A DNA stretch of 64,000 nt. Source: Chelydra serpentina (Eukaryota > Chordata > Testudines > Chelydridae). Every line of letters starts with the position of its first letter. The first letter of the stretch is position 1. Location of the stretch: assembly GCA_037349315.1 (NCBI GenBank), contig JBAIAC010000007.1:22400001-22464000 (forward strand), read 5' to 3'. Shown one piece after another: positions 48,611-60,600 of the stretch. Both the position numbers and the translations under genes were made by a program. The notes below the pieces were generated by a model. That model was not told the DNA's origin and ran no database searches. It was given only the letters and a program-made list of their open reading frames with translations.

Positions 48611-51600
48611 GTGAGTGTGGGAGTGAGCTGGGGCCTTCACAAAGCCCACATTGAAAAATGGCTTTCTAAACAGTTTTACAAAACAGCACGGAAACTCATT
48701 TAACAGACCAGCTTGTAATTAATTTACAATGGTCAGCTTCTGATCTCATTGCCGCTGGGGTAGCTCCACTGGAGTCAGTGGCATTACTCTGGCATGACAC
48801 CATTGTCAATTAGATTAGAATTTGGGCCCGAATATCTGCTAAAAGTTGTGTATCTGTGCAAAACACTGGACCAGTCCTGCAACCTTTTCTTACCTAAAGA
48901 GTCCTCACTCAAGGTTCTATTCAGTGTGAGGCTTGCAGGATTTTTATGAAAAAATGTGGAATGGTTCTGATTTTTCCCCACACACAAAAGAACCGAACTA
49001 TGTATATAAAACACACGGATATAAACATGACTAAGGCGTCACAAACGTATTGCTTTTGTTTACTTAGGCACAAATTCTGAGCTCATGTACACCCAGGTGC
49101 ACCAGAGTAACTCCACATCTAGGTAGACCCCTCTTACCACACAATGTCATGCTCAGTGCCAACGCCTAAGCAGCCCACTGGGTTACAGGAACTGGCCGTT
49201 TTAAAAAGCAAACATTTTTAATTTTCATTTTTTAAATGAAAAATTATCCAAAAAGATGGAAAAGGTCATTAAAAAATTCCACAAAAATGCAAATAATCAA
49301 AAAATAAAAGGTGCATTTCAAACCCTGCAAAAGAACAACAATTTGTATATATTTTGTGTATTTTTGACAGCTGTAATTGTAATCTTACAATGACCCATTT
49401 ATTACAGGCCCCCAAACAATTTGATGTGTGTTTTATATACACAGAGTGAAATCCTGGCAAAATTTCCATTCATTTCAATGGAGCCAGGATTGTACCCACT
49501 GTGATTATTGTAGTATTACAAGATCTGGTGGAGGTACTTCTGTATCGCCCCTGATATAAGATCTGTTGGGAGGCCTGGTCACGTTGCTTAGCATAGGGTC
49601 TGAAGTAGGGATCTGATATGGGGCAGGTTAAGGGCAGATCTGTCAGCTTTGGCCCTGTACTCCGAAGGGTCCCTTGCCACCTGCTGATTTTAGCACAGGA
49701 CAGCATCTGCTGCTTTGCATACTGACTGGTGCTCTCCCACTTCTGTCTGAGTTCAGCAGTTTAGAGCTCCCGTGCTTTGCAAGGACATAGTCTGCCCACC
49801 CTATTACTAGGCAGGTATGGAAGCCTGTAGGAAGGTTGGTGGCCCCAGGTTTTTAGCTGGCCTAGGACCGTGGTAGGGTAAGATCCAGCATAAGGCCTGT
49901 TCCTGAATGCACAGTGCTAATGACCGTATTTTAACCCCTCACTAGGCTTCCTCATCTGACAGTGCTCTCAGATCCTCCTTTCCTTGAGGTGAAGAATGTC
50001 ATCTAGCTCTGTATCTTCCTCCTGTCTAGTGTGTGTGTGTGTGTGGGGGGGGGGGTTTAATCTCTGTGTTGTCTTATATGGTCATTCAAATCCCCTGACA
50101 CTTCCTCAGTGGGCCAAAAATAATCCAGAGCTGAGAGAGCAGCTGAGTTCTGCACAGAGCAAGCCGTGGCCATCTGCTTTCATTCAAAGCCCCGGCGGCA
50201 GGCTCCTTCTCTCTCTGTGTCTCTTTCGGCTCCTGCCTTTATTAAGGGGCCCGGAAATGACCTGCTTCTCCTATTCAGAGTATTTCTCTTTATTTCATTC
50301 GTGCCATCGCTTCTCCAGGTTGGCAGCCCAGACCGGAGGCCAAGCTCCAGGGTCATCTTGGGGGGTCAGACGAAGATACGATGGCAGCCTGTTCATCACC
50401 CCCCAGCCTGTGTAAGTGTCTCCGTCTCGCTGTGTCTTGCTCCAAATTAGCCTTGTTGTCTGTCTGCCCTCACTAGCCAGCTGGAGGCTTTTGGGTGGCG
50501 GGGGTTGTGGCGTTATATGTGTCGGGAGGAATGCATAGAACTGCCTGAGGGAATCTTATTCATTTCTTCCCTCGTCCATCCTGCCTCCCCTCCCCTGCTC
50601 ACCCCTGAGCCTCCTACACACACTCAGTCACTTCTGGGCTATTCAGCCCTACAGCTCCCCCCCACACACACACTCTACTGCACATGTGCAGGCTTCTGTG
50701 GGTCCCGAGACATCACTGCGATGGCAGTGGACAGAGGAAAAGGGATGTGTGTGTTGTGGTTTATTTATACACTCTGGCTTCCATGTCGCAATCATAACTG
50801 AATCAGGTGGGTGTTATTTTTAACTGCATCTGTATGAAGTTCAGAGTTCGAGCCTGGGAAACAGGAACATACACACGTCAAGGGGCATCAAATCTGAGTG
50901 AAGAAGCCTGATCCTTGTCAGTGCGCTGGGTCAATGTCTTCAGGACAGCGTGAGCCTCATCTGTTCACTGTCCAGGGCTCCTACGTGCTGGGGTACATGT
51001 CCTCTCCCACGCTCTCAAGAAGGGCCGTGGTGTTCCTCCTCACGGGCTGTGGCTCTTACCCCAAGGAGGAAGTTGCCATTGCAGGCTGGACTTCTTCCTT
51101 TTGAAAGAGCGTAAACGTGCTTGGCTGAGTACAGCTACTGTTGGGGAAAACTGCTGGCTTGGTTAGACAGAGAGATGAGACAGGGAAGATGAAACAGGGG
51201 GAGGGGACCAAACTGTGCCCATACTCCTGTGAAAGTGCTGGGGGGAGGGAGAACATCTGCACATTGTCTGCGTGTCCCAGTGCCTGCAAGGACGTGTTGA
51301 GGAGAGAGCACTGAGCACTCACTGCAGAAAGGGGCAACCTAAATCACTCTGCCCACCTGCTTGTGGGTGCTAGCAGGAATGTGACTGGGTATGTGTACGT
51401 GTGGGAGCCTTGATCGCACCTCCAGTTAAGCTGGCCATGCTCTTATGAACCCCCATATGCTCAGGGAGAGCCAGTAGCATCATTCTGCCTGAGGCCTGAA
51501 TGGGGTGCTGGGAAGAGAAGATGCTCCTGCCCACCTGCTCTGGACTGCTCAGAATAGACCTCCATCCCGAATCACTCTTGCAGTGGGAATTCAGCTGCCT

Positions 51601-54600
51601 GCTACCTGCCTTAGAGATACTGTAACTATTCTGAGCAGTTCACAAGATTCAGATTTTTTTTTTAAACCGCCCGCTTCCTCCCTGCTCCTGCTGCAGAAGT
51701 TGTCGTGTTTCTGACATAATCCAAGCAGCAGAGTGTTTATTTTTTTATACTGACCAGCTGTGCTTCAGGCCAATCACACAAGAGCTCCAGTGAGACACTC
51801 GTTAAACTTTCTGTGCTGCAGTGGAGTCTGCTTGGCTAGAGCATCTAGGGCCTGGTCCAGCAAACCCCTTACTCACACCAGTAGTTTTTATTCAAAGAAC
51901 TACTCATGGGAATGAAGACTACTCACCTGGGTGAGGGGTTTTCAGGAAGGTGTTTTTAGGGATTTTCTAAAGAGCTAAGGGGCAGATTTTCAAGAGCTCA
52001 GATACCATATAAATACTTTTAAAAGGACCCGTTTTTCACAACTGTTCAGCATTCAGCAGCTCCCATTGTGATGCCTACAGACAGATTTTCAAAGGAACTC
52101 ACCATTCTGAAAATCTGGCCACTTATTTTGGTGCCTAAGTGGAAGCTGAGCATTTTTTAATACCTAGTCCTTACTGTGTCATGTTTGGAGTTTCCTTGGG
52201 GTGGACAGCTTTTCTCTTCCACTCCTTAATTCAATGGAGGTGATTTCAGATCATTACACAAAGATTCAGGTGTTGATCTGAACTACACCGCTGACTTCTT
52301 AGAAACTGGACCAGCTGTCTTCCCAGAATAGGCTCTCTTGTGAGGTTCCCAGCACTTTCTGCTTTCCAGAAATACCACAAGAACAATCCCTCATGGTGTT
52401 TCAACATTTCTACTTCTGGGCTCATTTCTTTTACACAATTAAGCAAACTTTTTTAAACATCAGAAAAGTTTGGTGCAGGTTAGGTGTGAGTTTGGAGCAA
52501 AGCATTGGAAAGAGGTTTCTGGACAGGTTTGACTATCCTGAGTTACCTTTTAGAGGAAAGCAGTATATGTGAGTAGAATCAGATAGTTCTATAGAGCTAG
52601 TGTCCACTGCAGCCAGTGCACCCCAGAGTCACCAAAATCTTGCCATTTTAGTTTGCATAGGTGGGCTTTAGGCTTTCACAGTCCTTGGTTGATGCTGTAA
52701 AAAACTTCACTGTAATGTTGCAAAATGTAATTGGTTTTCAACGTTGTTTTAAAGAGAGCTGGATCCTGTAGTGGAAGCAATCAAGGAAGGAGACGAAAGT
52801 GCCCTGCTCAATATGATGAAATCAGGGAAGAACCTTTCCGAACCTAACAAGGATGGATGGCTACCACTGCATGAAGCTGCCTACTATGGCCAAGCAGGCT
52901 GCCTGAAAGTGTTGCAAAGAGGTTAGTAAAATAAAAACAACTGATTACAAATGGAAGAGAAACTAAAAATATCAGCCAAAAAGAAGAAAATATAACCACT
53001 CCCATGTTCTGGTCACGGCATACACACAGAGACAGATAAATACTCTTGCTGAAAGGTTGCACTTGTAACACTACTTATTTCTTAGATAACACACAAGAAC
53101 CTAAAACCAGAGTGGGACAAAGCAGGCTGTTCCCCGAAACAGAGAGGCACAGCTCACACCACCTTACTTTAGGCTAGCTGGCTGCAGACTGAGTGCTGCT
53201 AGGCCCAGATCACACACTTTCCTGCAGAGCCCCCTAGACTGCAAGCAGGATCAGGAAAGGTCCTGAAATTTTAAAGTGACAAGCTACAATTTTAACAGAG
53301 TTTTCAATACATCACACCAACCTTTGTTCAGTTCCTCGCAAAAAAGACCCTTTACTCAAGCTTTGTGCATGTGTATGAATTTCACCCTATTTGAATAAGC
53401 AGCTTGCAGTCTGTACACAATAAATAGCAGTTAAGATCTTAAGTGCTGCGAGATATCTGTGCTATTCTGGATTGATGTCGGCTTGCCCCATATTACCAGG
53501 TTTCTTAGGCTATAAAGTAGTGGTCTCAGCTGGTGTAAATCCATGTAACTCCAGAGAAGTCAGAGGAGCTACACCAATATACTCCAGCTGAAGATCTGGC
53601 CTGGCCTCTGTTTGCTAATAGTTAATAATGGGGCTACTGGTTTACTTTTGGTTTCGAGTTCCCATTGGAGAGCAGTTGCTCAATTGCTTGTTGAATCACC
53701 AGTAGCTATAGTCAACTTACATTTCTAACATTTTAACCTAATTTAGTGTCTGACCTATTATTCTGTAACCTATTTTATAGTCAACCTACAGGAGATGTTC
53801 TCAGCCTACTTTGACTTCATTTATTTGGGGGGGAGGGGGGGACCCTGAAGGATTTTGAAGGGTTAAAGTGCCTCAAAAAAGAAAATGCAGTGCACAGATT
53901 CGGGGCATCACAACACATGGATGCAAACACTGTGCTCCAAGATGTGCATGCTGCATACCCATGCTCAGTAGGGGCACTGCTCTGGGGCGCACTGGCTTAG
54001 GCTCTAACCCAGGGGTGGGCAAACTGTTTGGCCCGAGGGCCACATCGGGGTTGTGAAACTGTATGGAGGGCCGAGTAGGGAAGGCTGGGCCTTCCCAAAC
54101 AGCCTGGCCCCTGTCCCTATCGGCCCCCTCCCACTTCCCGCCCCAGGTCTGACTGCCCCCCTCAGAACCCCTGATGCATCCAACTCCCCCTGCTCCTTAT
54201 CCTCTGACAGCCCCCTCCAGGGACACCACCCACCCCTAACTGCCCCCCCAGGACCCCACCCCCATCCAACCTCCCCTGTTCCCTGTCCTCTGACTGCCCT
54301 GACCCCTATCCACACCCCCGTCCCCTGACAGGCCCCCCGGGACTCCCATGCCTATCCAACCAGCCCGTTCCCGGTCCCCTGACCACCCTCCCCCCAAACC
54401 TCCACCACATCCAACTTCTCCCTGTCCCCTGACTGCCCCCCAGGACCCCCACCCACTCCCTCCCTCCCCATGTCGCTCAGAGCAGCAGGAGCTCGCATCC
54501 CTGTCGCCTGTCGGGAGCCAGCCACCACGCTGCTCGGCAGGAGTGGCGGGCCAGAGTGCGGGCGGCGCGGCAAGGTGAGGCTGCGGGGGAGGAGGGACAG

Positions 54601-57600
54601 CAGCGGAGGGGATGGGGGTAGCCTCCCTGGCCGGGAGCTCAAGGGCCGGGTAGGACGGTCTTGTGGGCCAGATGTGGCCCATGGGCCGTAGTTTGCCCAG
54701 CTCTGCTCTAACCCCTCTGGTTTATTTCTATTTCATCCAATAAAAGGCACCGCCAGCACTGGCAGATGCAGGTTGCACCTTTCTGATCCTCATGCAGACT
54801 CCCGTCCTCTGCCCCTCCTCCTGCTGAAGACAGCATCATCACCCTTCCCCAGGCTTTCCAGTGGGGCATGGCAGCTTTACATTCTGGCTCGGACTTCACA
54901 GGAGCCTCACCAGCAGAGTATGCCCAAGGGCTGCACTGAGTCAGCCTGTTCTCAGGGAACACGTTGGTCACATCTTGCTCCGAGCCAGTGCCAGTCACCT
55001 TGGCCGCTTGTGCTGATTGGTTATGAGCCCCTCAGTGAGAGAAGCTGGATTGCAGATACTCTGTGCTGTAGCATGGTAAATTTCCCACCCCTTTGGGTCC
55101 TGGATTACCCCACCAGAGATGATGGGCTAGAGAGGGGCCTGAGTTTACATCCAGATTTGTCTCCATAGCCAAACTTCCCCCAAAGCTCAGGAGTGTTCGG
55201 ATTTGGTGTTTCACTTTATCCCATGATACAGGCAGGCCCAGCCCAGAGTCCTGAACTTTGAATACTCAGCTGTACTTGATCTGCACTTCGAGGGGCTTGG
55301 CTGTTGTGTTCTGCTTCAGATCCATCGCTAACATGGTGGTTAATTTCTCCATCGGTGAGATAAGGTGCCTCTTACTGATAACCAGAAAATGCACCATATC
55401 TAAGGGCTGGTCCACACTATGGGGCGGGATCGATCTAAGACACGCAACTTCAGCTACATGAATAGCGTAGCTGAAGTCGAAGTATCTTAGATCGAATTAC
55501 AGACTACTTACCTCGGGTCCACGCAGCGCAGGCAGGCTCCCCCGTCGACTCCGCTTACTCCTCGCGCCGAGCTGGAGTTCCAGAGTTGACGGGGAACGCT
55601 TCTGGGATCGATTTATCGCGTCTACATGAGACGCGATAAATCGATCCCAGAACATCGATCGCTACCCGCTGAATCGGGCGGGTAGTGTGGATGTAGCTTA
55701 AGACTGAGTGTTAGCCAGCATGTATTGCTACGACTGGCTAAATCCAGGCCAGCTGTATAGATGAAAGCACTTTAATGTGTCAGCAAACTCATTGATGCAT
55801 TTTTTACTGCAGCATTGATTTCTGATGCCATATTTACTGCAGCGTTAATATCTGGAGTGATATGTAATGTCAAGTGATTTTATTTCCCCTTTTTTAAGAA
55901 TCTTTTTTATCAGAGTTTTTGATGGTTTTGCAGAGAATCCTGGAATCTGATCTGGGTGGCATGGCAAAGCCATCTCTTGGGTAATTTCTTAGCATTTGGT
56001 ATTTCCTGTTTGAAATCATCATAGGAATGTAGGGCTGGAAGGGACCTCAAGTCACCTAGTCCATCCTCACCACACTGAGACAGGACCAAGTATACTTAGA
56101 TCATCCCTGCCCCAAAATGATTAGCAACAGCGTTCACAGAGGTAGACAACGTGTGCTATATGCTTTACTAACTATGGAACAATGACATCTCATTAGCATA
56201 CCCTGGAACCACTGATCAGCGTACGCTTCAGGAAGAGACAGCGCTGTACATAGCAACAAGCAAGGGAAACCTGGACTGTCTACTCTCTTTGCTGCAAGCC
56301 GGGGCTGAACCTGATATTACAAACAAGTCCAGGGAGACTCCACTCTATAAAGGTAAACGGCCTGATTTTCAGAGGTGCTGACCCCATAGATTTAAACTGA
56401 AGTGGCAGGTGCACAGCACCTCCGAAGATCAAGCCCATGTTGTTTCTATATGAGTATGTATGCATCTTTTTAAATACAAAATTCAAAGCACCTATTAGAT
56501 ATCAGAGCAAAAATAACCGAGAATACGTCAGTCATTTACGTATAGTGTGGGCAAAGGCACAAATGTACACTATTTACTACAACAGATGTATACTAATATG
56601 AAAAAAATGATATAAGGTATCCTGGGTATGCTACATTGTTGCTTTGTGTTGAGAACACTTTATTCAGCAAAACCACACAAATTCCATGGAATCAGAGTTT
56701 GGAGAAGGAAAAGTTCTCTTAGGTCATCAGGTCCATCTCCCTGTGAATGGATGGTTCCCCATGGCACTTTTTGTAGTGCTCTGTCTAGTGCCCATGTTAC
56801 TCTTTCTAGTGCTCTGACTAGCCTAGTCTTAAATGTATAGGCCCAGATTTTACAAAGTGGCCACTCTCTTTGAGTGCCTGGATTTATGGACACCCAACTT
56901 GACTGGATTTTGGATTTTGAAAATCTGGCCCAAAATAGTTCTACCAGATTTAAGGGACAGTTTCACTTTTCAGTAAATATAAAAGATGGGACAAAACATA
57001 GCATATAGGAGCACACCCAGCCTTAGAAAACTGTTACAAAAATTTACTAGCTTCAACACAAAATCTTCTTGCCCACAGTTGGCAGTGTATTACCCAGGCA
57101 GCGTATTACCTACAGTATTTCTTGGTGGGTCCCTTTAAATTTCCTGGCACCAGCTCCACTGGGCATGGCTACCAAAGTCTTTCAAAGTGAAAATGATCCT
57201 TAAACTCAAATTTTGATAACCAACAGATTTCTTCCCAGTGCTCCTCCTGGCCAGAGGCATTTCTCACTTCTTTTCCAAGGCCTGGCAAGGAGAACTCAGG
57301 TTACTCCTACTCCTTCTGGGAGTGAGGGTTGAAGGATTACTAGCAGAACAATCTTTCCCTCTGCCTTATGTGATGCCCTTCTCCCAGGGTTTTATTTTGA
57401 CTGGTTGGAGGCTTGATTGGGAAAGAAAGGAACATTGCCCCACCCTTCATTACAAGGCTCCTGGTGCCTTAAAGAAACAGTCATATCTTCTCAGCAAGAC
57501 TCAGTCTTACCCCAGGACTTCTTCCTCTCTGCCCACATCTGCCCCTGCTGTTCCCAGGGTTTTTATACAGTTGAAGCTACTTGGAATGGGGTAGCCTGGA

Positions 57601-60600
57601 TCTTTCTCTTCCCCAATTCTTCTTTCCGTAAAGGGCCAGCATACCCTATTACACTCACTCTTTACCATGATGATGGATAATTAATGATGAACAAATTACT
57701 CTCCTTTGGGAATGTGGGTGAGCTGAATTTTGCAAAGCTGCCATGGATAGATAATTGCTGTAGTATCAGGTCAGATAGTCCACTCTCAATCCATGTGAAT
57801 GACATCCAGTAATGATAGTGGGAACTGTACCCACTCATCAGGGAAAGAATCAAGCCACAAGAGAAGTGATGGCATCATGAAGAATTATACTTTGACTTAC
57901 AAAGAAATTGCCATTGTACTGTCCTAGCCCATATCAATATGCATGTACAATACATTATGGCCAGAGTTTGCAAAAGTGGCCTGTGATCATAGGTGCCGAC
58001 TCCATGAGTGCTCCAAAAAAATTAGTGGGTGCTTAGCACCCACCAGCAGCCATCTCTCCCTCCCCCCCCCACCACCTCCCAGCCGCCGGGGGCCCCACCG
58101 ATCAACTCCTCCCCCTCCCCTCCAGTGCCTCTGCCCACCATGGATCAGCTGTTCCACGGCATGCAGGAGGCACTGGGAGGGAGGAGGAGGAGCGGGAATG
58201 GGACGCGCTCCAGGGAGGGGGTGGAACTGAGTGGAAAGAAGCAGGGCAGGGGCGGAGGCAGGAAGAGGCAGGATGGGGGTGGGGGCTTGAGGGAAGGGGT
58301 GGCATGGGAGCGGGGTCAGGGGCGGAGCAGGGGTTGAGGACCCCCGGGGCAAAGAAGAAGCCAGCGCCTGTGCCTGTGATTCTAGGTACCTCAGCTTCTA
58401 GTGTGTTGTAACGGGGCACCCAGAACTGCGGCACCCAGAGTTAGTGGCCTCTTGAAATGTTTGGCCTAAATGACCTGCCTTTTGTTGAAACAGCCTGTGA
58501 ACGCAAAAACATCGAAGCTGTAAGGATGCTGGTGCAGTACAATGCCGATGCAAACCACCGGTGCAATCGGGGATGGACTGCTCTCCATGAGGCCGTCTCT
58601 CGGAATGACATAGACATTATTGATATCCTCATCAAAGGGGGAGCCAAGATTGAAAGCAAGAACACCTATGGGATCACCTCTTTATTTGTGGCTGCCGAGG
58701 GTGGGCAGTTAGATGCTTTGCGATACCTTGCCAAGTGTGGTGAGTACAGTGGTGCTGTTCATTGGCTTTATATATTATGGCCTAAATATTCAAAAGTATC
58801 CACTAATTTAGGTTGGCTCAGTTTTTCAGTAGCCAACTGGAGACGAGGACTAGTTTTCAGAGGTGGTGAACACCTGTTGCTCCCATGGAAGCTTCTAGCA
58901 AGAACAGTCCACATGGGTGAGAAGCGGGTGCTGCTGATTAGGTGCACAATGACTGTGCTTCTTCAGTATCAATGGACACTCAATTTAGAAGCAATTTGGT
59001 GCCCTTACTTTGTGCGGCAATGATAACACATGTTTTCATGACTGTCACTGTACATGTGTATCCTAAAAATCCAGTGACAGAAGAATAAGTCACAGACAGG
59101 GAAAGATAAGAATAAGGTCAGAGTTAAATGTTAGCCAAGCATGGTCTGCTCATGAACATTCAATAAGGTATGACTTGGGCAAATCTAGCTCTCCTCAAAT
59201 ATTGTATCACTTTGTCCCTGTTTCCCTTAATGTTGAAGGTTCACAGTATGCAGTGCTGTTGTAGCCATGTCAGGATATTACAGAGACAAGGTGGGTGAGG
59301 TAATATCTTTTATTGGACCAACTTCTGAAGTAAAATAAATAGATATTACCTCATCCACCTTATCTCTCAGAAGGTCACAGGGAAGATATTACAGAAACAT
59401 TTTTTTCCCATGGTCGAGGGACTCCCTCTTGTGGCGTAGGGTAGTTCACTGATGCTCCATCATAGCTTTTAGCCATAGCCCTGAGTAGGAGTTGTGGAGC
59501 CACAGGTCTCCAGTGGGAGCAATGAGGGGCACAAAGCCTCCTAGAGCTCTGCATTGTGCAGAGAAAGTGCAGCACTGTCCATCTGTAGGAGGGTGCAGCG
59601 TATACTCCCTTTCTCGGACAGCCACCTCTGTTGGCTGACGAGGTGGTAGAGGGACCTTAGCTTGGTTCCTTCCCTCCCTATCCCTTTTCAAGTGGCTTGT
59701 GCTCCAGAGGGCAAGGATCGGTCTTTGAAATCTAAGTGATTTTTGTCCAACCCTTTAGCAAGGGGCACAGAGGGGAAAAGACTTCTTGTACCTTCCACAC
59801 TTGTACACCTGCGTTGGGGCTGGTCACCTCGTTGTCCCCATTTTACAGAAGGAGACACCATACTCACCATTCCCACCTCATAGGGGCGCCAGGAGGATTA
59901 ATGAGGAGGTGTTTGTAAATCACTTTGCAGTTGAAACGCACTAAATAAGTTTATTAGTGTTAGGGAGGGGGGAGGATTTTAGAGTCCCTAGGTTAAGGCC
60001 AAATCCTGCTCTCATTACTCACGTGAGGAGTTAGTCCCTTTGAAGTTACCATGTCTATTGTTGTGAGTAAGGCAAGCAGGATATGGCCCAGGAAGAATAC
60101 ATTTCTTAGTCAGTCGGAGGAAGAATAAGAATATTTTGATTCTCATAATGAGTCAAGAAGTCACATCTCATATTACTTCCCCCCTCCCTCCAAAAGGCCT
60201 TTTAGAATCCAGCTGTCTCCTGTAGTCCCATGAGTCTTTGTGCTCACTTCTTCTCAGGTGGGTTCATAACCTTAAAATCTCTCCTACACATGCACCAGAG
60301 CAGATTCCTGGCACTTCGTGATGCATGTAAAACCAACCCTTTGGCTTCACCGCCCCTTACAAAGAAATGATAGATCGGCCCCAGCAAATAAAGGGAGACC
60401 ATGCTTAAGCCTGTCATTAATTTCAGTGCGAACAACAAATTTGATGTAGTTTATCAAATAATAATGAGCCAGATTCTCAGCTGGTATAAATTGGTAAGGC
60501 AGCATTCAGGTTAATGGAGCTACACTGATTGACACCAGCTGGGAATCAGACAATATGTGGTGTGTTGGTGTTTGTATAGATAGATATAGTGGGCCTGATT

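Noticed and set aside
50238..50246. tttattaag as a TATA box of ASB2 alpha
   Set aside because: It is only 11 bp before the ATG, so a start site 25-30 bp further on would lie inside the coding sequence.
54010..54705. Overlapping proline-rich open frames as short proteins
   Set aside because: They come from the C-rich body of a hAT element with an exact 8-bp duplication.
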